DNA of 6,103 bases. Origin: Patescibacteria group bacterium. Its GTDB lineage: Bacteria; Patescibacteriota; Andersenbacteria; UBA10190. A model generated the notes under the pieces. That model searched no databases and was not told where the DNA came from. It saw only the letters and a list, made by a program, of their open reading frames with translations. Positions within the stretch are counted from its first letter, which is position 1. Each line of letters starts with the position of its first letter. This document shows, piece by piece, positions 1 through 5,818 of the stretch. The translations under genes and the position numbers were made by a program. The stretch is taken from NCBI GenBank assembly GCA_022574795.1, contig JACZRJ010000033.1, positions 1 to 6,103 of the forward strand. Direction: 5' to 3'.

Positions 1-7
1 CAATCGT

Positions 8-32
8 AAAAGGAGGAGATTCGTCTTCCTCC
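8..32 (-). terminator. Probable rho-independent terminator of argS
   Basis: On the minus strand, ten bases after the argS stop, GGAGGA (27-32) pairs with TCCTCC (12-17). The stem can be extended inward by GA/TC around a CGAA loop with one bulged base. A short run of four T follows (8-11). The stem is good but the T-run is short, so confidence is moderate. Confidence 0.55.
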
Positions 33-42
33 CTCATTATCG

Positions 43-1746
43 TTACATGACATCAGGCTTAGAAATGCCGAGCAAGCCAAGCACTTTGTCCAATACCGCC
101 CGCGCCGCCAGCACCAACTGCAAACGATGTTGCACCAAGCGTTCGCTGTCAGCCCCCAACACCGGCACATTCTTATAAAACACGTGGACCGAGCGCGCCA
201 AATCATGAGCGTAGTAGGCCAGATCATGAACCTGATAGGTTGTCGCCACCTCAGCTACCACCTCGGAAAAACGATACAATTGTTTCATCAGCGCCAGTTC
301 AGTAGTATGGGTCAGCTCCGCGCGGCTACTAAGCTCAACCGTCTCCCCCACCTTGGTGATCGCTCCCTCTTGCTTGGCTTTGCGTAAAATAGCTTGCAGT
401 CGGACATAGGCATATTGAATGTAGTAGACCGGATTACGCTCGCTCCGCTCCTTGGCCAAATCGAGATCGAAATCCATGTGGGTGCTCAAAGCATGCTGGA
501 CCATAAAATAGCGCGCCGCATCATAGCCCACTTCTGCTATCAGCTGATGCGGCGTCACTATCTCCCCGGCCCGCTTCGATAGTTTAACTGTCTTACCATC
601 CCGCACTAACCTCAAAAACTGAGCGGTCTCGAAATGAAGCTTGGCATTATCATTACCCAGCCACTCCATCGCTGCTCGCATACGCGGAACATGTCCAGCG
701 TGATCAGCCCCCAAGAAGGTAAAAATTTCATCATACTGCTGCTTAAACTTGTCCTGATGATAGGCAATGTCCGGCGCAAAATATGAATACTCTCCATTGC
801 TCTTCACGACCACCCGATCCTCATCGTCACCATATTTTGTTGTCTTTAAAAATGAGGCGCCTTCTTTTGTGTAGATGGCTTTTTTCCGTTTGAGCTTCTT
901 GATGATGTCGTCCACCGCGCCGCTCTCGCGCAACTTCCGCTCTGAAGTAAAGACATCAAACTCAATTTTGAGATCAGCCTTAATCGAAGTTTTGATCTCA
1001 GATAGCAACAGCTGCATCGCTGCCTTACTCACCTCCGCCACCGTGGCGGCTTCCTTCAAATCTTCTTTGGTGAACTCCTTACCCTTATTCTCAACAAAGG
1101 TTTCCGCCACCGTGGCGGCTACTTCCTTAATATATTCCCCCTGGTAGAGCTCCTCAGGATAGGCAATCTTTTTTCCCTGCGCCTGTAAGATTCGACGGAG
1201 CACGGACTGGCCCAATTTTACAATCTGCTCACCCGCATCATTAACATAATACTCCCGAGTTACCGCATAACCAGCACACTCCATAACATTACCCAGCGTA
1301 TCAACCGTAAAGGCAGTTCTGATATTACCCAGCGTTAATGGCCCAGTCGGATTGGCTGAGATAAATTCCAGATTAACCTTTTGGCCTTCACCAACGACGA
1401 CCCCGCCACATAAATCAGCCTCAACCACATCATCCAATCGCGCCGTTAGCCAACCAGGATTAAGCCGCACATTTAAAAACCCAGGCGCCACGCCTTCCAG
1501 CTTCCCCACATACTGGTTCTTCGGCATCTGAGTAATAATCGCCTCCACAATCTCCAACGGCTCCTTTTTCATGCCTTTTGCCAGGCTCAAGGCCACTGGC
1601 GAAGCATAATCACCATGTTCATCGTTCTCCGGCCGTTCCACCACAACCGCTGGCAGCTTTTTTTGTTTCGGTAAATCGCCAGCCTTTTGTGCTGCCGCCA
1701 CCCCTGCAGCGATGTCCTCTATAAGTGCCTGCTTAAGATTAATCAT
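43..1746 (-). CDS. argS: Arginyl-tRNA synthetase (class I)
   Basis: This cytoplasmic enzyme charges tRNA-Arg with arginine using ATP. The 567-residue length is normal for bacterial ArgRS. Domains in order are the N-terminal Add-1 domain (about 1-100, with E-H-G-D-Y-A at 43-48), the class I catalytic core (about 120-400) and the DALR anticodon-binding domain (about 437-567, ending ISKPDVM as is usual). The core contains ANPTGPLTLGN (131-141), YYVNDAGEQ (166-174) and the KMSKS equivalent KLSKR (388-392). The HIGH signature is changed: T138-L-G-N141 replaces H-x-G-H. A segment at about 205-240 carries AATVAE twice, encoded by two identical 18-base palindromic sequences. The ATG at 1746 is the first possible start because a TAG codon directly precedes it in frame. 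No Shine-Dalgarno lies at normal distance; GAGGTG sits 24 bases upstream. The gene lies downstream of a terminator, so it is probably transcribed alone. Family assignment is certain. Confidence 0.97.
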   Translation of the reverse strand: MINLKQALIEDIAAGVAAAQKAGDLPKQKKLPAVVVERPENDEHGDYASPVALSLAKGMKKEPLEIVEAIITQMPKNQYVGKLEGVAPGFLNVRLNPGWLTARLDDVVEADLCGGVVVGEGQKVNLEFISANPTGPLTLGNIRTAFTVDTLGNVMECAGYAVTREYYVNDAGEQIVKLGQSVLRRILQAQGKKIAYPEELYQGEYIKEVAATVAETFVENKGKEFTKEDLKEAATVAEVSKAAMQLLLSEIKTSIKADLKIEFDVFTSERKLRESGAVDDIIKKLKRKKAIYTKEGASFLKTTKYGDDEDRVVVKSNGEYSYFAPDIAYHQDKFKQQYDEIFTFLGADHAGHVPRMRAAMEWLGNDNAKLHFETAQFLRLVRDGKTVKLSKRAGEIVTPHQLIAEVGYDAARYFMVQHALSTHMDFDLDLAKERSERNPVYYIQYAYVRLQAILRKAKQEGAITKVGETVELSSRAELTHTTELALMKQLYRFSEVVAEVATTYQVHDLAYYAHDLARSVHVFYKNVPVLGADSERLVQHRLQLVLAARAVLDKVLGLLGISKPDVM

Positions 1747-1754
1747 CTAATGCC

Positions 1755-1760
1755 ATGATA
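1755..1760 (-). promoter_or_regulatory. Candidate -10 box of argS (possible leaderless start)
   Basis: The minus strand reads TATCAT (five of six matches to TATAAT) eight bases before the argS ATG. A weak -35, TTGTTT, lies 19 bases further upstream. A transcript from this box would begin at or within a base or two of the start codon, which fits the lack of a properly spaced Shine-Dalgarno. Only the -10 box is convincing. Confidence 0.35.
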
Positions 1761-1809
1761 CAACGAAATGCACCTCGCTAAACAAGAAAGTCTTCCGTAA
1801 AAATAGAGT

Positions 1810-1835
1810 AAAAAAAAGCCGACATCATGTCGGCT
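1810..1835 (-). terminator. Rho-independent terminator of the SHD1/OB-fold gene
   Basis: The stem is AGCCGACA/TGTCGGCT (1817-1824 with 1828-1835) around a three-base loop, followed on the minus strand by eight T (1810-1817). It lies about 40 bases after the stop of the SHD1/OB-fold gene and separates it from argS. The other strand has no T-run, so it acts in the minus direction only. Confidence 0.9.
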
Positions 1836-1874
1836 AACTACTAAACGATTGTCTGTCAGTAGTCTGTAGTCTTT

Positions 1875-3092
1875 TTATTTCTTATCCGGCTTTGGGGCCT
1901 TCTCTTGAGACACAATCACGCATCTGGACATATCAACATAGCCGAAGGTCAGCCACTCAGAGACATAGCCTCTAATTGTGACAGTCTCCCCGACTTTCAG
2001 TTTCTCCAGCTGTGGCTCGGCTTCCTTGTCAAAGTAGGCGCGAAAAATAAACTTGCCTCCCTTAGGCGTTTGAATCGCCAGTTCAGCACAATACACGCCA
2101 AGGTTACTGCGACAGGACTTAAGGCTTTGAAGCTCACTCGTAAAGGTAATGACGTGGTGCGACAATTTCCTAAAATCGCTATAGTTAGCCGTGACGCTCA
2201 TCGTGTTAAAATCGAGGCCAGGTCCATCTCGCAACTGCTGCTCGACTAATTCCTCCGCCTTTTTTTTCGCTACGATGACATCTTGCCGTATCTGCTCTCC
2301 CTCTTCAAGACCCTCAGTCACCTCGGCACTAACCAGCTTTAAAGAGCCATATTCTCTCTGGCAAGTACCCGTTATGGTGATGACTAACTTCTTCGCCCGA
2401 ATGGCAGTTACGGTAGCGGGGTCAAGCTGAGGCAACCCTACACACCGCAGGAATTTTCCTGATTTTGAATCACGAAGAATCCACCCCTGACGACCAACTG
2501 ACACCAGTAAACCCCTGACAGCTACCCGCTGATTCAAATACTTCTTGTTGAAAGACAGCTCATTCTTGGCTTCGTTGTATAGCTGGCCAACTGTGTCAGC
2601 CTGCTTTGCGTCTGGCTGTTTGCCACTCGCCTGACCCTTTGGGTTACGGGGTTTGTCCGTTGACACTGCTAGCCGAGCCAACACCCAGTCTTTATCGGCT
2701 TTGCTCAAGACCTTCAAAAGCAGCTGCTGCTTCTCACCGTTTGGCATTTTCACACGAACATTTGTTCCACTCACTTCAATAAATTCAGCAATCACCTGGC
2801 GACCTTCTTGGTTTTTCCAAACCCGGAACGACGACCTGGCCTTCTTCAACGACCCTGTCTTTGACTTAATGAAAGTCCAGTCAAGAGCGATAAGTCCTGA
2901 TACCTTCACGGCTTTCATCTGGCCAGTTTTTTCCATCTTCAGAATCACACAAGATCTATCCATGTTGACGAATTCAGCTCGGCAAGTATGCCTTTTATTC
3001 AAACTCGTCCAGGTGCGAACCTCAGCCTTGGCCGTCAGCGTCAGTGTAATGAGCGCCAGAAACACCGCGCTAGTCAGAATTGTGCGGAACAT
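1875..3092 (-). CDS. Secreted SHD1-domain / OB-fold protein of unknown function
   Basis: This is a predicted exported protein of 405 residues. It begins with a Sec signal peptide (residues 1-23, MFRTILTS then a long hydrophobic stretch, cleavage after A-K-A). Two SHD1-like modules follow: about 26-76 (RTWTSLNKRH...AEFVNMD...VSGLIALDWTFI) and about 88-138 (FRVWKNQEGR...AEFIEVSG...LLKVLSKADKDWV). A Lys/Pro/Gln linker (about 141-168) leads to an OB-fold of the tRNA_anti-like type (about 171-258, LNQRVAVRGLLVSV then VITITGTC) and a second related one (about 293-394, VGETVTIRGYVSEW). The ATG at 3092 is chosen over a TTG 12 codons upstream because it puts the signal peptide at the N-terminus and has AAGGGAAG just ahead; the TTG has neither. 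The gene has its own strong promoter and terminator. SHD1 modules recall a eukaryotic actin-patch protein domain and are common in secreted planctomycete and verrucomicrobial proteins. No catalytic motif is seen, so a binding or scaffold role is inferred only. Domain calls are from pattern recognition. Confidence 0.85.
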   Translation of the reverse strand: MFRTILTSAVFLALITLTLTAKAEVRTWTSLNKRHTCRAEFVNMDRSCVILKMEKTGQMKAVKVSGLIALDWTFIKSKTGSLKKARSSFRVWKNQEGRQVIAEFIEVSGTNVRVKMPNGEKQQLLLKVLSKADKDWVLARLAVSTDKPRNPKGQASGKQPDAKQADTVGQLYNEAKNELSFNKKYLNQRVAVRGLLVSVGRQGWILRDSKSGKFLRCVGLPQLDPATVTAIRAKKLVITITGTCQREYGSLKLVSAEVTEGLEEGEQIRQDVIVAKKKAEELVEQQLRDGPGLDFNTMSVTANYSDFRKLSHHVITFTSELQSLKSCRSNLGVYCAELAIQTPKGGKFIFRAYFDKEAEPQLEKLKVGETVTIRGYVSEWLTFGYVDMSRCVIVSQEKAPKPDKK

Positions 3093-3158
3093 AATCTTCC
3101 CTTTCTTTCTGTATCTGGGGGTATTCAATTGTGAAACGAACTAACCAAATTCTACCTT

Positions 3159-3186
3159 ATTATCAGTATATAGAGACAATTGTCAA
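3159..3186 (-). promoter_or_regulatory. Strong sigma-70-type promoter for the SHD1/OB-fold gene
   Basis: The minus strand has a perfect -35 TTGACA (3181-3186), a 16-base spacer and GATAAT (3159-3164, five of six matches to the -10 consensus). Transcription would start near 3152, giving a leader of about 60 bases to the ATG at 3092. A perfect 10-base palindrome, GACAATTGTC (3175-3184), overlaps the -35 and could be an operator. Confidence 0.8.
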
Positions 3187-3305
3187 CGGCCAACACTACT
3201 TACCATTCATAGTGTCAGCCCGAACTAGCAGCAGACGTCTCTCGTTTGCCCTGCTTTACTGTGAAGACCACCCCGGCGGCGAAGGTGGAGCTTCAAAAAG
3301 TCCTC

Positions 3306-3986
3306 TTACTGAAACCTCAGCGCCGCCTGCCGGGCTCGCTTTATTTCCTCAACCGTTAGTTTGGTACCGTTGGCGCCACGATACATCAACTTTCCTTGAT
3401 CAGTTGGCGCGTGTTCAAGCTCCAAGATATGACCGATTTCATGAGCCAGCGCTCTAAAATCATGAACCGAAGTATAGTCGCTCACCAACACACTCCGAAG
3501 CTGGGTAAAAGCCAGTCCATTGATGCCACCTCCAATAGCCTTCACCAGCAGGACCTGAATAGCTTCGGGATCCTGTCCTGCCAACTGCGCAACGAAAGCC
3601 GGAGTATTGTGCGCTAGCAACTGTAACTCCTCGTCCGTTGCCACCACCGCGGCGATCCGCTGAATCTCAAGCTGAACATCAGCCTGCAACCAGATGTTAG
3701 CAGCCCGCTCCACCAGCCGGCTCGCGTCTGCTTGTGTTCGCTCCGACCCTTGCTCGCCGCCGACTATAACAAACACCGTAAGCGGCACTCGGAGCGTATC
3801 CGCCTGTAGCTGACTGGCAATAATCGGCTGATCAATACGCGCCGGCGTTCGCTGAAAACGAAAATACTGATAAACACCTGATAAATAAAGCAGTCCGCCA
3901 ATGGTCACGGTGGCGATCAAGCCCCGAGATATCTGCACCCACAGCGGCGTCGGCGGCTCATAATCCTCTGGTAGCTCAGGCTCCAT
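3306..3986 (-). CDS. Membrane-anchored metzincin (matrixin-like) zinc protease
   Basis: Predicted zinc metalloprotease of 226 residues. An acidic, proline-containing N-terminus (MEPELPEDYEPPTP) precedes one transmembrane helix (about 19-41, ending LYLSGVYQYF), then a protease-like domain. The zinc motif is HEIGHILELEH at 182-192: His182, His186 and His192 as ligands and Glu183 as catalytic base. LMY at 200-202 supplies the Met-turn of metzincins. G-I-N-G-L-A-F before the motif and Y-R-G-A-N-G-T after it fit small matrixin-like proteins I associate with CPR genomes. The consensus HExxHxxGxxH has Glu189 in place of Gly. The frame is open to a GTG at 4046, but those 20 codons run through the terminator of the upstream gene, so the ATG at 3986 is preferred. 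No good Shine-Dalgarno precedes either start. Substrate unknown; it should act at the outer face of the membrane if the helix is N-in. Confidence 0.85.
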   Translation of the reverse strand: MEPELPEDYEPPTPLWVQISRGLIATVTIGGLLYLSGVYQYFRFQRTPARIDQPIIASQLQADTLRVPLTVFVIVGGEQGSERTQADASRLVERAANIWLQADVQLEIQRIAAVVATDEELQLLAHNTPAFVAQLAGQDPEAIQVLLVKAIGGGINGLAFTQLRSVLVSDYTSVHDFRALAHEIGHILELEHAPTDQGKLMYRGANGTKLTVEEIKRARQAALRFQ

Positions 3987-4025
3987 ACTAATGTAAGTCT
4001 TCAACGCCAGGCCAATTACCGCAAT

Positions 4026-4049
4026 AAAAAAACCCGTGCTTTGCACGGG
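4026..4049 (-). terminator. Rho-independent terminator of the anchored hypothetical gene
   Basis: A perfect seven-pair stem (CCCGTGC, AAA loop, GCACGGG; plus-strand 4033-4049) is followed on the minus strand by seven T (4026-4032). It begins ten bases after the stop of the gene ending at 4060. It sits directly upstream of the metzincin start. Confidence 0.93.
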
Positions 4050-4059
4050 AGGTTATTCT

Positions 4060-4524
4060 TTAGGTTGAACTGGTAACTGGCCTGGCTTCAACAATCTCGA
4101 CTCGGTAGCGATTGATACCTCGCGCGGGCAGCGCTAGTCCCGAACCCCACTGATCACAAATCAAGTCATTGCCTTCGACCACCTGACCAATCACCGTTAC
4201 CTCGGGAACATCATTATTTGGCCTGCACACAAACCATAAGCCAATTGGGCATGTTTCCAGGTATCTGTCTGGTAATTGATCAGCCGTCGTGATCCTTGAG
4301 AATTCTTCCTGAGTGAGTCTCCGGACAGGAAAAGACCTGATGCCCTCTGCCTTTTGTCGCCGCTTCTCTTCGGCAGCCCTGGTTTTCTCCTCACTCGCTC
4401 GCCGGTCCTCCCTTTTGAGATCACGGTCCACTGAGATACAAATGCCAAACCAACACAGTCCAAGTACGACGACTACTCCTCCTACAACAACCACAATCTC
4501 GATTACTGGGATACTGGCTACCAT
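4060..4524 (-). CDS. Short membrane-anchored protein of unknown function
   Basis: I do not recognise this 154-residue protein. It starts with a very hydrophobic single helix (about 6-32, dominated by Val and Gly and ending LCWFGICISV), which should anchor it in the membrane. A strongly charged, Glu/Lys/Arg-rich segment (about 33-60) follows that is probably a helix or coiled coil. A compact C-terminal region (about 61-154) contains ETCPIGLWFVCRP and VTVIGQVVEGNDLICDQWGSG, which look like a small beta-rich fold. The polybasic stretch after the helix suggests that the C-terminal part is cytoplasmic. The start is firm: AAAGGAG lies seven bases before the ATG at 4524. A promoter and a terminator bracket it as a single-gene unit. 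It is a real gene by these signals, but its function is unknown. Confidence 0.8.
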   Translation of the reverse strand: MVASIPVIEIVVVVGGVVVVLGLCWFGICISVDRDLKREDRRASEEKTRAAEEKRRQKAEGIRSFPVRRLTQEEFSRITTADQLPDRYLETCPIGLWFVCRPNNDVPEVTVIGQVVEGNDLICDQWGSGLALPARGINRYRVEIVEARPVTSST

Positions 4525-4531
4525 TTTCAGG

Positions 4532-4538
4532 CTCCTTT
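4532..4538 (-). promoter_or_regulatory. Shine-Dalgarno site fixing the start at 4524
   Basis: AAAGGAG on the minus strand is spaced seven bases from the ATG. It is one of the best ribosome binding sites in the window and shows that the host uses the usual anti-Shine-Dalgarno sequence. Confidence 0.85.
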
Positions 4539-4577
4539 GCTTCGGTTGTAAAAGAACAATGTAATTTTACTGTCGAC

Positions 4578-4606
4578 ATCATCAAGCCAGATCAAGACAC
4601 TGTCAA
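4578..4606 (-). promoter_or_regulatory. Promoter for the anchored hypothetical gene
   Basis: The minus strand has a perfect TTGACA (4601-4606), a 17-base spacer and GATGAT (4578-4583, four of six matches). Transcription would begin near 4571, about 47 bases ahead of the ATG at 4524. The stretch between this site and the GIY-YIG stop at 4690 shows no clear terminator or gene. Confidence 0.65.
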
Positions 4607-4689
4607 GATTGTCATCCTCTCTTCCTCATTGAAAATAAAGACAGCCGGAAACTTCACTCCTCCAAGTATCTACCCCGCCAGCCACTCAC

Positions 4690-4974
4690 CTATGCCAAAA
4701 AAGTTTGGGCCCACTCAATTTCTCCCTTAATTAGTTTTTTCTTCTTGGCGCGAGTCCAGCTCTTAACTTCCATCTCGCGCTTTCGCGCCGTCGATTGATC
4801 TGCTAGCGGCGGCGACACATACGCTAAAGTGAATGGCCCTTGATTAACCGCCATGCGTGAGCCCTTGCCTTTGTTGTGATCTTGAATACGCCTATCCGGT
4901 TCGGTAGTAATACCAACGTAATACCGACCAGTGCGAGCTCGAGCGATATATAAGAACCATTGTGACATGACCAT
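4690..4974 (-). CDS. GIY-YIG nuclease-fold protein (short, YhbQ/UPF0213-like)
   Basis: This 94-residue protein consists of a single GIY-YIG domain. The signature is present in variant form: W-F-L-Y-I at 6-10 and R-Y-Y-V-G-I-T at 17-23, spaced as usual. It is followed by the R-R-I-Q-D-H-N helix (28-34, Arg29 the likely catalytic arginine) and R-E-M-E-V-K-S-W (66-73, Glu67 the likely metal-binding glutamate). Stand-alone proteins of this size are common in bacteria, including CPR; they are thought to be structure-specific or repair-related nucleases, but most are uncharacterised. The residues needed for cleavage appear intact. The start could be the ATG at 4974 or the ATG two codons later at 4968; AGAGGA lies 14 bases before the first. 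It is divergent from the pentapeptide-repeat gene. The stop is TAG. Confidence 0.9.
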   Translation of the reverse strand: MVMSQWFLYIARARTGRYYVGITTEPDRRIQDHNKGKGSRMAVNQGPFTLAYVSPPLADQSTARKREMEVKSWTRAKKKKLIKGEIEWAQTFLA

Positions 4975-5002
4975 AGTGTAGCTCTTGTCCTCTAAAATAA
5001 CT

Positions 5003-5031
5003 TTGACACCTCGACATTACTGTGCTGAGAT
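5003..5031 (+). promoter_or_regulatory. Promoter for the pentapeptide-repeat gene
   Basis: A perfect TTGACA (5003-5008) is followed by a 17-base spacer and TGAGAT (5026-5031), a weak -10 preceded by TGC as in extended -10 promoters. Transcription would start near 5038, giving a leader of about 87 bases. The bases around the -35 (TTTGACACCTC) recur at 5602-5612. Confidence 0.55.
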
Positions 5032-5124
5032 GTCATTCAGTTCCTTGATAAAAAAGAGGTAGCTATTTTTGCTTCGTCGTTGGACTTTTACTACTCCATG
5101 AAACCCGACGAACGGAGCAAAACT

Positions 5125-5508
5125 ATGGCCATAGGTACACACCTCGACCTGTTACAAGACATACGGACCTGGAATGCCTGGAGAAGAACCTACCCCTCAG
5201 TGTCGCCAGACCTCACCAACGCTGATCTCGCCGGAGCCATCCTCACTGGTGTTGACTTCAGACTAACTGATCTCACTGGAGCCGATCTCAGGCAAGCCAA
5301 ACTCTTCGATGGCAGCTTGGGCCGCGCCAACTTCACCGGTGCTAAACTCCAAGGAGCCCACCTATTAGGAGCCGACTTCAGCCGGGCTGACTTCACCGGA
5401 GTCACGCTAGACCAGATCTGTGCCCACTCCATACTGCCATTTAAGGCAATTAGCAGACAAGCCAGAGACGCCATTGTTCACCAACTCGATCGCATAGTCG
5501 TTGATTAG
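5125..5508 (+). CDS. Pentapeptide-repeat protein
   Basis: This is a 127-residue protein. An N-terminal helix-like segment with W-N-A-W-R-R (16-21) leads into 14 consecutive pentapeptides with central Leu or Phe exactly every five residues from Leu30 to Leu95 (for example ADLAG, ADLRQ, ANFTG, ADFSR). This gives about 3.5 coils of a right-handed quadrilateral beta-helix. A C-terminal helical tail follows (about 96-127). The start is set at the ATG at 5125, which has GGAG seven bases upstream (5114-5117). The frame also opens at an ATG at 5098 and a TTG at 5080, but neither has a ribosome binding site. It is much shorter than Qnr/MfpA-type gyrase-protecting proteins, so there is no basis for a resistance call. 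It probably mediates protein binding and is likely cytoplasmic, with no signal peptide. A promoter and terminator flank it as a single-gene unit. Confidence 0.9.
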   Translation: MAIGTHLDLLQDIRTWNAWRRTYPSVSPDLTNADLAGAILTGVDFRLTDLTGADLRQAKLFDGSLGRANFTGAKLQGAHLLGADFSRADFTGVTLDQICAHSILPFKAISRQARDAIVHQLDRIVVD

Positions 5509-5550
5509 AAAAACGAACCAACGATCTATCTATCCTACAACCCTCCTACC

Positions 5551-5592
5551 ACCCGCCTCGTGCTTCATTGTAAACGGCGGGTTTTCTTTTTT
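5551..5592 (+). terminator. Rho-independent terminator of the pentapeptide-repeat gene
   Basis: ACCCGCC (5551-5557) pairs with GGCGGGT (5576-5582) around an 18-base loop. It is followed by a T-rich tail (TTTT, C, TTTTTT) to 5592. It lies 42 bases after the TAG stop. The loop is longer than usual, but the GC-rich stem and tail are convincing. Confidence 0.82.
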
Positions 5593-5602
5593 CTCCACGC
5601 AT

Positions 5603-5631
5603 TTGACACCTCTAAGTGAGCGTTGTAAATA
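5603..5631 (+). promoter_or_regulatory. Candidate promoter for the small ORF region
   Basis: A perfect TTGACA (5603-5608) lies 17 bases before TAAATA (5626-5631), within an A/T-rich stretch. The -35 is strong and the -10 weak. Transcription would start near 5638, leaving a leader of about 120 bases before the ATG at 5757. That leader contains a hairpin, AGAGCC/GGCTCT around TGCT (5679-5694). Confidence 0.45.
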
Positions 5632-5743
5632 TATGTTGTACCTTGCCAGCCCGTTTAAGAACACTGCAAGCTGCAACGAGAGCCTGCTGGCTCTGCTGCT
5701 CATTACCAATCTATGGCTACTAGCTCGTTCCCTTAATTCCTTT

Positions 5744-5748
5744 GGAGG
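5744..5748 (+). promoter_or_regulatory. Strong Shine-Dalgarno site ahead of the 53-codon ORF
   Basis: GGAGG is spaced eight bases from the ATG at 5757. It is the main reason for treating the following short frame as a gene. It sits at the 5' edge of the long inverted repeat, with only its last G inside the stem. Confidence 0.6.
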
Positions 5749-5818
5749 ACAGAAAAATGGACGACAGAAAAATAGACAGCCTGCATGTTCTTATCTTTCT
5801 GTCATCCATTTTTCTGTC
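5748..5818. repeat. Long imperfect inverted repeat containing a tandem 15-base repeat
   Basis: The arms 5748-5772 and 5794-5818 are reverse complements over 25 bases with two mismatches. The stem can gain two further A/T pairs and a G-T pair inward. The left arm is itself two tandem copies of a 15-base unit (GACAGAAAAATGGAC at 5748-5762 and GACAGAAAAATAGAC at 5763-5777, differing at one base). It is not a terminator: no T-run follows the 3' arm. As RNA it would fold into one long hairpin that buries the ATG at 5757. It could also be a small mobile-repeat remnant. Confidence 0.9.

Noticed and set aside
127..1147. Open plus-strand frames inside argS
   Set aside because: They are antisense shadows of a confidently identified gene and have no start signals.
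3187..3305. Hairpin CCACC/GGTGG near 3270-3292 as a terminator of the metzincin gene
   Set aside because: The stem is five pairs around a large loop and no T-run follows on the minus strand.
4600..4666. Minus-strand 21-codon frame (GTG start near 4664) beginning VKFPAVFIF, faintly like a HicB antitoxin start
   Set aside because: It ends after 21 codons, GGAGGA is directly adjacent to the GTG with no spacing, and the resemblance is too short to support a toxin-antitoxin remnant.
43..5508. Possible UGA recoding, as in Gracilibacteria and SR1
   Set aside because: The genes end in TAA or TAG and none needs read-through of TGA; a full-length ArgRS contains no in-frame TGA. The code appears standard.
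5125..5508. Qnr-like quinolone resistance protein
   Set aside because: It has only 14 pentapeptides in 127 residues, against roughly 200 residues in Qnr/MfpA proteins, and lacks their loops.
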